Below are positions 1 to 11,718 of a stretch of 64,000 nucleotides of DNA, in pieces. Both the position numbers and the translations under genes were made by a program. This DNA is from Acephala macrosclerotiorum (lineage: Eukaryota > Ascomycota > Leotiomycetes > Helotiales > Mollisiaceae), in the NCBI GenBank assembly GCA_014904845.1, contig MU119366.1, forward strand, positions 49,321 through 113,320, written 5' to 3'. The notes beneath the pieces were generated by a model, which was not told the origin of the DNA, searched no databases, and was given only the letters and a program-made list of their open reading frames with translations. Within the stretch, counting starts at the first letter, position 1; each line of letters starts with the position of its first letter.

Positions 1-922
1 GATTTTTCTCGCTGTCTAATTGTCTCTCTACTGCTACTACTCTCGAAACCCATGGACAATGTCGGGCTATGAAGCAGAAACCAGACACTTTTCCTCCAAG
101 CAAGTGCGCAGCGCGCTCTGTTTCTGACCTTCAACTCCTCAGCCAGTCAGACGCGTCTGGCCACTCGTAATCGCGACCAGCAAAAATTAAAGGCCACTTA
201 TTATACCGCTCGATGTGATCGAACTCACCATCGTCATACACCCATCTTCCACTACATTGCTGATTGGTTCGCGCGATACGTCGAACCACCGATCGATCTT
301 CTGAGCCATCAGCAGCTCTTGCAGGCCTCTCAGGGCTCTAATTGGCCTTTTCAAGCATATTAAATAAATTATTAAAAATTTAAATGGTATCGATTATTTT
401 AAGATTAAGATTGCTCGTATTAAAAAAATAATCGCAAAAATATAGATATAAATCCTTGAACTTTTTATTAAAATTAATTCATATTATATTCTCCTCAATA
501 TGAAACTGGGCATGCGTCTTTTGCTGATTGAGAAGGACTTCCAGGGTTGGATACATCCCACAGCCCAGCCAGAAGACAGAATCGTCAAAGTCTTCGGGTG
601 AAGTCAATTTGTTGTCCTATGACCTTGTAGAAAAGATTAACAGGCAGTGAGTGATGCTATTCTTTGAATTTCTTTCAGATATGAAGGTCGAGGATCTGTA
701 GTTCGGCGCAGGTAATGCTCAATGTCTGTAGATACTTTAAGACAATGTGGTACTTTCAGAACAAGTAGAGCCTTACTTGACTGGCCGAAATCAAAGTCGA
801 AAGACGAATTGCAGAAAATGGAACACTTACCTACCAACATCTAGGCTTATGGCCTGCCAAACATCACTGAATCAAATGCAAATTTATTCAAAACATATAA
901 TTAATATTTGCTAAATAATGGT
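1..922. other. Intergenic; no gene seen
   Basis: No coding region is convincing here. A short AT-rich patch lies at about 360-490 inside otherwise balanced sequence and may be a small repeat remnant. A 67-codon open frame on the minus strand (637-840) has no recognisable motif and no support beyond being open. The region is downstream of the minus-strand kinase gene that ends at 923. Confidence 0.5.
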
Positions 923-2566
923 TCAACTGTTTTGGGTACAAGAATTTTGCTGCATGGTGGACTCTGGATCTGAAGACACCGGCGGTCGATCAAATATCTC
1001 AGGGACAGCTGGGGAAATTGCATCCTTCTTTACCAGATACGTTGAGTCCTTCTGGGCACACTCGAATATTGCTCGAAGCCTCTCGTGTAGATCGCTAGCT
1101 TCGAGACGATCCTCGGGGTCAATCTTGAGCAGGCCCCCTTCAACGAGGTTAACGAGGGCCTCCAATGCCGTGCCGGCAGATCGCGGATCAGCTCGTAGAC
1201 ATTCCATCGCCAGTCCGACAGTTGGATGTACATCGGCTTTCTCAGATGGCTTCGCAACCTGGAATTCGCAGGCCGGCTTCTTAAGACGGTAATAGCCGTA
1301 GCTTTCGTGGTCCAGAGCGCCCCAGAAGCTCTCGAGCGCTCTGAAATCGTATAATAGCCACACAACGAACTCGAGAATGATGCAGCCCATCGACCAGCAA
1401 TCGTATCGGCGCGACCTCGGCAAATTGCTCTTGTAGGCTTCTGGACCTTGATATGTTGGAGTCGAGGCTGAGGTGGTCGTCTTGCCTTTTCTCAAGCCGG
1501 TCACGGTGGTGTGAGCTCTTGAGACGCCAACATCCGCAATTTTCAAGATGCCGGCGCCGTTTTCCCAAAAGTGGAGGATGTTCATAGGTTTGAGGTCTCC
1601 ATGGCGAAGATTCCCGTCGTGAAGGTCCTTCAGGGCGTGCGCGAGACCTGCCATCTGTCCAAGACACCATAGGAAGTCACACTGTTCTCTTGGGCAGTCA
1701 CGCTTCCAGAAGTCCCATAGATCTCCACCGTCAGCCCATGGGAAGATGATGCATGAGATTCCATGACAGATAACCAGATGCCTGATGAGATGGTCGTTCT
1801 TTATGTGCTTAGAATATATCATGTCCAAAACTGTCCGCTCTTGTTTAAAGGCGGCCTTATCGACGAACTTCTTGACAGCAACGCAGACTGGGCCAACATC
1901 CCCCTGCAAATTGACGTCAGAGTTGGCCGAAATATGTGGGGGAAGCAGAAGTGACCTTACACTGTTGTTGAGCCCATGTTGATGTTCGGGTCTGAGAACA
2001 CCTTTGTAAACATGTGTTGTGCTGTCCTCAGTCTTAGTAACCTTAACGCAAGAATCAAACGCTAGCTTGAGTGCAGAATGGGTGTCGAGTTGGATGTTGA
2101 CCGGAGGAGTGGCATCGAGTCTCAACTTTGGCTCTAGGACCATCCACTGCTTCTCGAGAAACATGGCACGCGCCCCGGGTTCCCAGGTCTTAAACGCTCT
2201 GAATATCTTCTCGCTGCCGAGGGATAGCAAATAGGCTCCATTTGCATTCTGGGAGAGGGGAAGATCCTCGTCTGTGAGTTCTTCGAACAACAGACTCTCG
2301 ATGGCATTGGAGTGACTAATAAGCAGGAGGATGGCGATGACTTTCCTCGCCCCTTGGATTTTGCTCACGAGATTGTAGTCCCAGCATGGCAGGAACCGGC
2401 GTGCATATGTGAGAGGTAGCAATTCCTTAACTACTGGCCACGTAATGTTCTCATGGATGGTCTCCGAGGGGATATAATGGTTGCCAGTAACGGGGCATTG
2501 ACAGCTCAGAACAACCTTATGAAGGGCGTCATAAAGGGACGAGATGGTGAGATGTGATTGGTGCAT
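923..2566 (-). CDS. Non-RD protein kinase-like protein
   Basis: Single-exon protein of 547 residues. The N-terminal ~220 residues form a helical leader of a kind also present in the kinase at 4959 (a segment ending in E-D-L-P-L near residue 100 matches D-M-L-P there). The kinase domain then shows an AVKKF lysine (about K232), an HGDLKPMNIL catalytic loop (322-331), an ADVG metal-binding motif in place of DFG (345-347), a GPE version of APE and a DCWSMGCI segment. The arginine of HRD is glycine, so this is a non-RD kinase; the key Lys, Asp and Asn are kept, so activity is possible. There is no signal peptide or membrane segment. It is transcribed away from the kinase-HET gene and is probably a diverged paralogue of its kinase half without a HET tail. 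The substrate is unknown; a signalling role is inference. Confidence 0.85.
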   Translation of the reverse strand: MHQSHLTISSLYDALHKVVLSCQCPVTGNHYIPSETIHENITWPVVKELLPLTYARRFLPCWDYNLVSKIQGARKVIAILLLISHSNAIESLLFEELTDEDLPLSQNANGAYLLSLGSEKIFRAFKTWEPGARAMFLEKQWMVLEPKLRLDATPPVNIQLDTHSALKLAFDSCVKVTKTEDSTTHVYKGVLRPEHQHGLNNSVRSLLLPPHISANSDVNLQGDVGPVCVAVKKFVDKAAFKQERTVLDMIYSKHIKNDHLIRHLVICHGISCIIFPWADGGDLWDFWKRDCPREQCDFLWCLGQMAGLAHALKDLHDGNLRHGDLKPMNILHFWENGAGILKIADVGVSRAHTTVTGLRKGKTTTSASTPTYQGPEAYKSNLPRSRRYDCWSMGCIILEFVVWLLYDFRALESFWGALDHESYGYYRLKKPACEFQVAKPSEKADVHPTVGLAMECLRADPRSAGTALEALVNLVEGGLLKIDPEDRLEASDLHERLRAIFECAQKDSTYLVKKDAISPAVPEIFDRPPVSSDPESTMQQNSCTQNS

Positions 2567-4958
2567 GTCTAGTGGTTACTCGGACTGTAACCTCACGTCG
2601 ATTTCTCGCGAGACTGGAATGCTGAAGTGGAGCTAACCTCCGCGTTCCAGCTTTATGTCTCGCAGCGGGGTTGAGGCTCAGACCTGCTTGGCACCCATGT
2701 AGGCAAGTGTCGCAGTCCTCGTAGTCGGCGAGAACGAAGGTGGTGGTGCTTGGACCAATTATTGTAGACCGTACTTCGTCGTGATCGCGGAGAAAGTCTG
2801 CGCATTCTCGGAACCCTCACATCGACCTCGGCACCTCGATGACTCGTTGCAACTTGGCAAAGTTGCCTCAATCCGTCGATCTTGATGAGAACGCGCGATT
2901 GCACTACTTCGAGAGCGGGTCGTAGTCTAGGTCCTCATTCACCCTCTTTCATATGTGCTCGTAGAGCGATTGGCGTCCATTTCCTGGCCCGTACTGCGCC
3001 TTGTTCCTTCCAAATGTTCAGTTGGTTTGAATTGCGTACAGTACAAGTTTAGTGTGGAACATTCGATCGCCATTGCTGAGGCGCACTGTGAAGTGAAGTG
3101 GTGAGACCTCGAAGGCTGGTCGACGTGACACACTCGGCGCGTGGCTTGCGGCTGTGACGACCCGTTAGCGCAGATTCCCACAACTCCGTGATATTTGAAA
3201 TAAGATCGAAGATGGTCGATTCAACTCAATGTAACATGGTGAACAGGATCTTTGTCTCCTTAAAGGATTCGAATATTCTGTTCACCGCGAAGTCCCGCTC
3301 GAGGTACTTATGCTTGGGGTGCTGCGCGACTTTGCCCTCGCTGGAGAGAACACCATCGTCCACAGGAGTGTCGCTGCTCCAAAGGACCATCTGCATTGCC
3401 TCCTACAGTACATTCTCCACGAGACCCTAAAAACCAACACTGGCTCATGTTTGGTATCTGCCCTCTTGCTTCTTTGGACGGACGGCTTGAATCTGGCTCC
3501 CTCCTGATCCAGTGCCAGTGCCTGAAACGCATGCTCGACACCGCTTTCTAACGCCCAGGGCGGTGGCCGTATCCCCCATACCGCACAAGCTGTGATTCGC
3601 GTTTCATGGAGCACCCTTGAATTATTCAGTCTTTTCTTAGTTTCAAGCCTCGTTGATTCTAAGCCCCGTTGATTCCCTTCTCACTTCCTTAGAGATAGTA
3701 GAAGTAATGCTTGTCGAGCAAGCCCGTTTGGCTGATGAGGAATGAAGGCATTGGTATGGCAAACGCGGCACGTGATAAGCCACCAAGAAGCATTTCGTTC
3801 GGCCTTTTTGCGGAAGTTGTAATGATGAGTGAGGAAGCTGTACGTGTTGCTGATTATTGCTGGAATTCTTATTGAGCCTGGGTTGTAGTGTGGGGCGGCT
3901 TCATTAGGTCATGTTGCAAGTGTACAGCACGTCCAGAGATGTTTCTAGTCTTCAATGAATGCTGAATGCGAACTGTATACTGTATACCATACACCATAGA
4001 AGAAAGCCGTGTGCGTATGGATATGGGATTGCGACACAAGATTGACTCGATACGTGCTGGCATTGATATCGCGATATTGAGAATGCCCAATCAGCCCAAC
4101 CAGCCCAACTCCGGTGTTGCGTGCCGTGACGTGCCGTATTCAGCCGACGTCTCTCACAAAACCTGCACGGCTACGAATACTGCCGGTAGCTGGACGAATA
4201 GCTCTTTTCCATGCTATCTACCTGCAGAACCCAGCCCTGCAGCAAAAAGCCACCACATTCAAGGTGGCAATTTTCGACCATTAAGCGATCAACGGGCAGG
4301 CATGGGCGCAGCACTGTGGAATCAGATTGTGCTTCTTGAGAACTCCGTTTTGGAGGGTGAAGGTGGTCGTGCATGCGTGGCATGCACTTCTGCAGCCGCA
4401 GGCCAGCGGGCTATTAGTCAACAAATAAGGTGACAAGTGCCTTCAGGAGTCCGTCCCTGTTCAAGTAAAATATGCAGGGGAGGCGCTGAGGCTATGTTAA
4501 ATGCCTTCCGCTTTGCTTTTTGTGCAAGTCTTTTGTGATTAGTCGTGACTGGACACGCTTGAGAAGTCGGGTCATCTCTTACGCCAACCAGGCCGACTAA
4601 ACACCTCAATTCTTGACAATGTGTCGTCGTCTTTCAGGACTTTACGCTTGGCTTGGATTCATGCTCCATGTACGTGGCTCAGCTCTGCACTTGTCCCTAT
4701 ATTCACCTGTATCGTTCCCTAGCTCCCTAGTGCTAATCCGGAAGATTGAAGGTGGTGACAAGGCTCCTTAGTCCGCGACAGAAGTTATCAATCACTCCAA
4801 TTGATATCGATGACCCGCCAATCCCTCACCAAAACACTCAAGAAGACACACAAGCTCACCAAGCTTCGTACACCCTTAGCGAAGGGCGGGAAGGTCCACC
4901 CTCGCCTGAAACGTCAGCGATATCAAGCACGAGCCAGAGAACCCTTAGAGACGAGACC
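2567..4958. other. Divergent intergenic region, 2.4 kb
   Basis: This spacer separates two divergently transcribed kinase genes and must hold both promoters. Several open frames of 70-155 codons occur on both strands (for example 3966-4433 on the plus strand and 3282-3614 on the minus strand), but none shows a domain, a consistent intron structure or biased composition. The frame of the next gene is open upstream to 4746 without an ATG, so an extra 5' exon of that gene is possible. Confidence 0.5.
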
Positions 4959-7900
4959 ATGTCGCAGAGAACCAACATCGATATGTCTGCAGCCACGCTT
5001 GAGGACATGGTGGCCAACATCTTGAATGCCATGGAATGTTTCACGGAATCCGACCTAAAGTTTGTTCCGGAGACTCTCCTTCGCCAAATAATAAACCAAC
5101 CGGCTGTGGAGAAAGTTTTGCAGCACAGCTCGAATCTAATTCTAACGTCCTCCATCCAAGAATTGGCCACATTCTTTAGTATAAAAGCTTTTAAGGTATT
5201 TGCGATACTTGCCACGAATCGCCGTTTGGATCTAATTGAGCACTTCTATCAAAATGACTTTCAAAATGATATGCTTCCCGTCAAAAAGAGGTGGTTGGAT
5301 GGACATGAGCGCAGCACTAATTGGGTGATGGAGTCGTGCAATAAAGGAAAGGGAGACTATTATGACGAGAAAATCAGCGAAGCCTTCCGTTGTGGCGGCA
5401 GCAGTCCATGGCGTTCATGGGAAATCGATAATTTCTGGGAGCTTTGGCAATGGCCGTTTGTACCTCCTGTTTTCACCAAAGACCAATTTCGGTATGAGTT
5501 TGAAAACAAAATTCATCTACCCTTTACAAAGAGTGGGGAAAAGAAGAAATCGGCTTCTTTCTACAGCTACGTGGAAGAAAAGAGCATCCATATCGACCAC
5601 CTTCCAAAGAATATTGTGAGACGCCTCCACCTTCTGGTGAACCCTTTGCAAAGCTTATGCATGTATTGACCAATTAGTAGGAAACTGCTGTGGATGACCA
5701 GGGGAATCCTCGCGTCGCAATCAAGGAGCTGAAGCGGTCAGGCGGAGACTTCGAAAATGTAGCCGAAGGAGAAGCCAGCGTGCTTGAAATCATGAGAGAA
5801 TTCCAAAACGAACACTTGATCAAGGCCATCGCCTACTACCGGAAAGGAGGCGAACATTATTTCATGTTTCCGTGGGCCGAGATGGGAAATCTCTGGCAAT
5901 TCTGGAAACACAATACCCCAAAGACAGAGGGATGTTATATCATTTGGGTATTGACACAGCTCACTGGTTTGGCTCACGCCATTGAGGTTCTGCACCACGA
6001 GGTCCACCACCAATCGGAAGCTAATTGCCGTCATGGCGACTTGAAGCCCGCAAATATCCTTTGCTTCAAGACAAAAGGTGGCCAGCAAGATAATCCGAGA
6101 CCAGTCATCACCGACGTCGGGCTAGCCAAAGTCCATAACAAGGCGACCGAGTGGCGTAGCCTTACTGGATCTACGGCCGCGACTCTCAGGTACGCAGCGC
6201 CAGAGCTAGGGGTTGATGCGAAGGCACCCAGATCAAGACGGTTCGATGTTTGGTCCCTGGGATGCATTTTTCTGGAATTTATCATTTGGTTATTGTACGG
6301 CGCCGAGATGCTGCAGATATTCTCCGAGGATCTCGATGCAGCGTTCTATGAACTTCAAAATCTAGAAACGGACCCCAAGACACTCGCTGTAAATTCTAAA
6401 ACGAGAAAGTCGGCTCGAGTTCATCCACTGGTGGAAACTTGGATCTCCTATATCAAAAACGATTGGCGCTGTTCCCATGGCTCTGCCATTCAGCGCCTGG
6501 TTGAGCTGCTTGATACTAGGCTGCTGAAAGTTCAACTGAACATTTCAATCCCTACCAACGACCAGGACAAGCACATTCCACCGACCAGGGAAGCAACATC
6601 AGTTTCCAAGACGCCAGTCCCAATGATAATAGAGACTCTGACTGAGGAACCAGTCTCAACTTCCCAGTCGCCGGTCCCGATCATAACGGAAACTCTGGTT
6701 GCGGAATCAGTATTAGATTCCCAAACGCCAGCTCCAATCAACGGGAAACCTGGGGGCTGGGCCAACAAGAGAAAGTCTACAACCGATTTACCTCGTGATT
6801 CCAGCTGTCGGGCTTATGCTCCAGAAATGAGAGAGACGTTGAAGGCTATTCTTGATGATTTGGAGAGTGGGAAAATCACGGCGATTGGACATAAGCCCTC
6901 AGAAGAAACGCTAACCCCCCCAGGACTATCACGCGCACGATTCATTGAAAAGGATGGGCGACTTGCAGTTCCAATCACTTGGGTACGATAGCCTCTATCG
7001 AGGTACTATATCGATTCAACTTCTAATTGAGACTTGCCACTATAGGAGAATGTAAGTCCTCTGACGAGACTTTGACTATTCGTCATAATCGCTGACATAG
7101 ATCTTCTACTTGAGCAGGAAGTAAGTTTATAAAGTGCTATTTATCTGTTCGACACTAATGGTCATTCTTCCTTTCTATAGTACGTAAGTTACACCATTTC
7201 AATCGGCCGAGATAATTGGAAATGTCTAAAGACTAATCTTGGATGTTCTGTTCTGGCCAAATAGAGAGTAAGTCTTCTCGCTCTAATTATATCTTGATAT
7301 TTTCTTAACGGAAGTTTTTACTAATTGACCCCCTAATTTAGTTTGTAAGTATCTGCTTAAAAGTCTGAATTTGAGCTTCAAAATTAATTTATTTTTGGCA
7401 GACCGTACGTCAATTTTTAAACTCCTTTTGTCTTTAAAGCAACGAGTTACTTATATAGACCTTGGAATCTAATGGTTTCCTGCCTTTTTTTATAGCCGGT
7501 TAATACCCTCCCTTTATCTTTCCACCACAAATGTAGACTGACATGCTTTTAGCTGAACGATGACTGGGATTATGCCCCTGATGATACCATTGCGAGTGAA
7601 GTCTTTACAAGCCTTGACTCAAGTACCATTTTACCTCAACCTTGCGAATCTTTTCGGCTTTGTCAACGCTGCTTTCGCCTGCGATTGTGGTCTATTAATT
7701 GTACTTTCATGGATTCGCCAGCAGGACTAGAGGAGAAGATCAACGAAGAGAAATGTGCGCTTTGCAGTTTACTTTTCCGAGGCATACAGGTTCGGGTGAA
7801 AAGACTCGACTTTGTCCGATTCGCCAGAGTTGGCTCCTACCTGACCATTGACGACGCCCAAGGCCAAGCGATTGCCAATCTTTACACCATGCCAGGTATG

Positions 7901-9586
7901 TGTCACACGCAATCAAGCTCCCTTTGTCCCCACGACTGCTAATGATCCATTAGGTTCCCAGAAGGTTGCTTTTCAAAACATTCAGATCGGTTTTCCCAGA
8001 CTGCCTAATGCCGGCAGCCCGACCCACCTCAAAGTCCTGAGGGAATGGATTCGCTGCTGTAACAGCACTCATCAGTGCTATCCAAAACATCTCGTTTTCC
8101 TTCCAACGCGCCTTCTCGACGTCAGCAATAGTGATTCCGGCACGGTCAGGCTTCTAGACAGTGGCAGAAGCCACATTGGGCCAGGAGAATACGTGGCTCT
8201 ATCACACTGCTGGGGGTCGCCTCATCAGCACGCCAAGTTCTGCACTTACAAGTCTAACATCGAAGAGCTCACCCGCGGTATCGACTTAACGCGACTCCCG
8301 AAGACCTTCCAGGATGCCGTCCGTATTACCCACGGTCTCGGATTGCAACGCCTCTGGATTGACTCCCTCTGTATCGTCCAAGATGATCAAGACGACTGGG
8401 TGACCGAGTCCAAACTCATGGAGCAAGTATTTAGCTCGGCGTACTGTACCATCGCTGCTAGTTGCGCCACTGGAACTAGTGACGGGTTCCTCAAGCCGCG
8501 AAAAGAGAGACGATGTGTCGCGATGAAAGGACGTGGCGGAGATGAGACTTACTTTGTGTGTGAGGCTATTGACGACTTTCACCGAGATGTAGACCAGAGC
8601 AAGCTAAATCAAAGAGGTTGGGTCCTGCAAGAGCGAGCATTGTCACGACGGACGATTTACTTTACGGACACGCAGTCGTACTGGGAGTGTGGTGAAGGCG
8701 TGCGGTGCGAGACGATGACTAAGATGAAAAAGTGAGCATCTCTCTCCTTTCTTCCTCGAACGTAATGTTTAGCGTCCTGCCTGTATCCAGACCAGATAGT
8801 TCCTTCTCCGTCCGCTTTTAAGATTGGGTACTGATCGAATGCTTCCACGATAGTCGCAAAGCGTCGTTCCTCGGCGATGCAAACTTTCCTAACTCTGCTG
8901 AGAAGTATGTTAAAGGCATGAGGATCGAGCTCTTCCAGGACCTTTATGAGCGATATTCTAGGCTAGCCTTGTCATTCCCATCGGATCGGCCTATCGCTAT
9001 CAAAGGTCTGGAGAAGAGACTCATCGACACTTTCAATACCACTGGTGGCTACGGGGTTTTTGACAGTTACTTGCACCGCTGTCTGCTGTGGCGAAGATCC
9101 GGCGACACCCTGAAGCGCATCGAGTCGTTCCGTGGTGGAAGCTCAGTCCCCTCTTGGTCGTGGATGACCTACGACGGTCCCATTCACTACTTGAAAATTC
9201 CTTTCGGCCAAATTTCGTGGGGCAATGACATCACCTTGCCTTTTGTCAAACAGTCGCACGTTCTAAACGACAGCCAACGCAAGGGTGAAGGCGTCGCCAT
9301 ACCCACGCTCGATTTGGAAGCGCCGGTTTGGGAAATTGTTGGTACATTAGGTGAAAGGATGATCCTGGACGAGCCGTATCGCTCTTTTGCTCGACCTCTC
9401 CAGTGCGTCGTTGTTGGAACGAGCAAGAAAAAGCCATTAAATGAGCGGCAAGCTTATTACGTCTTGTTAGTCCATTTCGCCGCCCACGTCCACGAAGGCC
9501 AAGGGTACGAGAGAGTTGGAGTGGGCATCCTAGACCGGCGCCACATCGCTCTCGATGGACCACACAGAATGGCTAGGATTCGATGA
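4959..9586 (+). CDS. Predicted kinase-HET fusion protein
   Basis: Spliced model: 4959-5615, 5681-6982, microexons 7046-7051, 7118-7120, 7181-7183, 7265-7267, 7342-7344, 7402-7404 and 7496-7498, then 7553-7895, 7954-8731 and 8854-9586; about 1278 residues, every junction keeping frame. Residues ~230-500 are a kinase domain: VAIKEL (K234), HGDLKPANIL (337-346), TDVG (364-366), APE. The HRD arginine is glycine. A low-complexity linker with three imperfect repeats around T-P-V-P and E-T-L follows. The C-terminal half has a C-x2-C and C-x2-C cysteine region, then a canonical HET domain (about 853-1035): YVALSHCWG, LPKTFQDAV, LWIDSLCIVQDD, RGWVLQERALS and YWECGEG. HET domains drive heterokaryon-incompatibility cell death in fungi. 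The start is the first in-frame ATG; an earlier exon cannot be excluded. The first intron could instead begin at 5637. If the microexons are wrong, this is two genes. Confidence 0.78.
6983..7552 (+). other. Chain of eight introns separated by seven one- or two-codon microexons
   Basis: Introns are predicted at 6983-7045, 7052-7117, 7121-7180, 7184-7264, 7268-7341, 7345-7401, 7405-7495 and 7499-7552 (54-91 nt). Donors are GTACGA, five GTAAGT, GTACGT and GTTAAT; acceptors are TAG or CAG. Seven of the eight contain a CTAAT or CTGAC branch-like motif 10-40 nt before the acceptor; the sixth has only TTAAT. The exons between them are GAGAAT, GAA, TAC, AGA, TTT, ACC and CCG, all phase 0, spelling ENEYRFTP between the kinase-side exon ending in ITW and the HET-side exon starting in LNDDW. 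Without splicing the kinase frame stops at 6989-6991. Because each microexon is whole codons, skipping any of them would still keep frame. This is a sequence-based prediction with no transcript evidence. Confidence 0.75.
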
Positions 9587-10939
9587 TTGCCTGGAGAGCA
9601 AACTCATGTCAAGAGACTTGGCGCACGAACTTGTCTTTGGACTTCTTGAGGAGGGGACAGTTTCACCAAGCTAAGAGGAAGGTACGAGCAACGTTTTGAG
9701 AGGGGATTTTCAAAGTTGTGAAATGGGGAATAAGATTGTTATTACAGGAACTTTTAGAACTGGGTAGGCTCACTATTCGCTCCTAGAATAAAGAATGAAG
9801 GATGAGATTTCAACTTCTATAAAAGATTTCCGCGAATACTCAATGTGCGATACTTGATACCTCCAACACCAACATCGAACTAAACGAATTGGATCGGCAC
9901 AACTTCTCAAGCTTCACAGCGGTGTCGCCCGCAATAATAGCAAGAGGTGACAAATTTAGTGAGTTTACTAAAAATGGACATATGTTGAAAAAGATATGAA
10001 ATGACGCATCTATCTTATGTAAAAGAGAGAGCACTCGGCGACTAATATAGAAACGGATTTAGGGCTAGAAGCTGGTGATCAAAATGCACATATACTAATT
10101 TAATTCTTGACTTGAGTTAATAAAGCATCCTCTTCTACTTCTTGTCGGGCCTCTCCCTACTTGACAACAGAGGAACAATTAAAAAGAAACAGGATCCCCG
10201 TGATATAAATCACACAAACGAAACTTGAGGCAAGTGAGCCGCCAGTCGTTAACATTGCTACCACAGTTGATAAAGCTCAGAAAAGACAAGATGTATAACG
10301 TTATTCGAAGAAGCTTCAAATTTAATTTACTAAATGAAAGTATATATATTATTAGTAAACTCGTGTTAGGGATTTACTATCGAGCGGTGCAATTTTGGAA
10401 AGTCTAGAAAGAAACAAATAGCAAAGAAAAATTCGCCAAAGATGCTTAAACTGAAAAACCCTCCACCTCAGATCTTGCTGGCCTTGATCTTTCGATCTGC
10501 ATCGCCCTTGTATATAAATGTAGTATCATCAACAGGCACGAAATGCTTAGCTTTCTTGCAAGTGGTGCAAGTGGTGCAAGTGGTGCAAGTCCAGATCGGG
10601 CACAGTTTAGGTATAGAGACGTTGGTTAGGCAATCTTTAAAAGATAACTTATACTAGATCTAATAATTCATAGACGTGCTAATCGAGGGCCGGATTATAT
10701 TTTTTCAACATGCGTTCGCTTCGTTCCTCTTTCAGGTAGTGCCTAGTACGGCTCGTGCCTCGCAAGCGCACCCCTACCTTTTCTCGTCTCTCTGCTCGTC
10801 ATGTTGCTCCGCAAACCCTATCGACGGTGGCTGCATTCCTAGATTTGCTTCATCTCTACTTAACGAATGCTTCTCTCGAGTCTCGGCAGACTTCGAGGCC
10901 AACGAGCGTCCTGATATTCGTGTAGAATCCATCCTCACA
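9587..10939. other. Intergenic, with a short 9-bp tandem repeat
   Basis: No supported gene. The stretch holds the 3' flank of the kinase-HET gene and AT-leaning sequence around 10060-10400. Short open frames occur (10225-10407, 10442-10657) without motifs. Confidence 0.5.
10559..10589. repeat. Minisatellite, 9-bp unit CAAGTGGTG
   Basis: Three perfect 9-bp units of CAAGTGGTG followed by a partial CAAG. Seen directly; probably a simple slippage repeat. Confidence 0.85.
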
Positions 10940-11065
10940 ATGGAGCTGAACGCCGGCTTCATCGTAGCCTTCATCTTCCTCGTTGTCGTAATTTACTCCA
11001 TGATCAAAATGCTTCTATATAACTCGTGGCTTCAAAGTCCACTTCCAGATCAATATCCGAATTGA
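10940..11065 (+). CDS. Candidate small single-pass membrane protein (41 aa)
   Basis: The ATG at 10940 is in a good fungal start context (CTCACAATGG). The 41 residues consist of a short polar start, one strongly hydrophobic segment (about residues 7-28: G-F-I-V-A-F-I-F-L-V-V-V-I-Y and on) and a polar, proline-rich tail. The frame is open further upstream to 10676 but that part reads like a leader, with a pyrimidine-rich stretch at about 10770-10800. I do not recognise the family. Small one-helix proteins of this size occur as subunits of mitochondrial or ER membrane complexes, but nothing here assigns one. It could be a chance frame. Confidence 0.4.
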   Translation: MELNAGFIVAFIFLVVVIYSMIKMLLYNSWLQSPLPDQYPN

Positions 11066-11718
11066 GATGGGAAGATGTGGGAAACAAGTGAATGTTCGCA
11101 TTGAGGGACGTGATTCCAGAAGGGAGGGGCTGTTATGATCCATGTGTATTGTTGCTTTTTGCAACGAAGTCTGAACGAAATTCGATGAGAGGAATTGTTT
11201 GAAGGGATTTAGATTAATTATGGGGACTTTGAGGCGGGGTTTAAAGAAAATGTTGCATCATCCTTGATGGGTCGTGCTGTACGCGTCGACGCTGAAACTC
11301 TTAGTCGAGGAACAGAAGCTGCTCCTTCCTTTCTCCAGACTCACGTAGCTCATCAAATTCGTCTATCTCGGGGCGGAATCCCCTAGTTAATATCGCAGCA
11401 AAGAGACCTGAGTTGTACGAAGGCTTGAAACAGGTATGTATTGTCTGGCACGTGACGTGTTTGAAAGCATCGAATGTGTTGATGGATGGGAGTAGTAGTG
11501 GGAAAAGTGGGGTTGAGGCTGTGGGTATGAGTGATAAGAAGGAGGTTTGAGGGATGGTATTTCGCCGCTGAGTGTCCATGCGGCAGTCAATAGGAGTCTA
11601 GATGAATAATGTCAGTTCAGTTGACGCAGTTTGTGGAGGTCGCAGAAATGCCGAGTACGATACGGATTTTGGAGTGATACGTTCATTCTTTGCCCAGCCG
11701 ACGCTTTGGTCCATGTCT
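11066..11718. other. Intergenic; no gene seen
   Basis: The region lies between the small membrane ORF and the 3' end of the RIB7 gene on the opposite strand. Minus-strand open frames at 11301-11590 show no motif. Confidence 0.5.

Noticed and set aside
637..840. 67-codon minus-strand frame downstream of the first kinase
   Set aside because: Tested as a microexon or HET continuation of that kinase; no consistent donor/acceptor series or HET motif was found.
918..1292. 124-codon plus-strand frame
   Set aside because: It lies antisense inside the kinase gene and is a shadow frame.
3966..4433. 155-codon open frame on the plus strand
   Set aside because: No domain, low-quality composition (repeated N-Q-P), no splice partner and no family resemblance.
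7101..7120. Alternative second microexon of 20 nt using the acceptor at 7100
   Set aside because: It would break frame, and the AG lies only a few bases after the CTGAC branch motif; the CAG at 7117 gives a normal spacing and a clean GAA codon.
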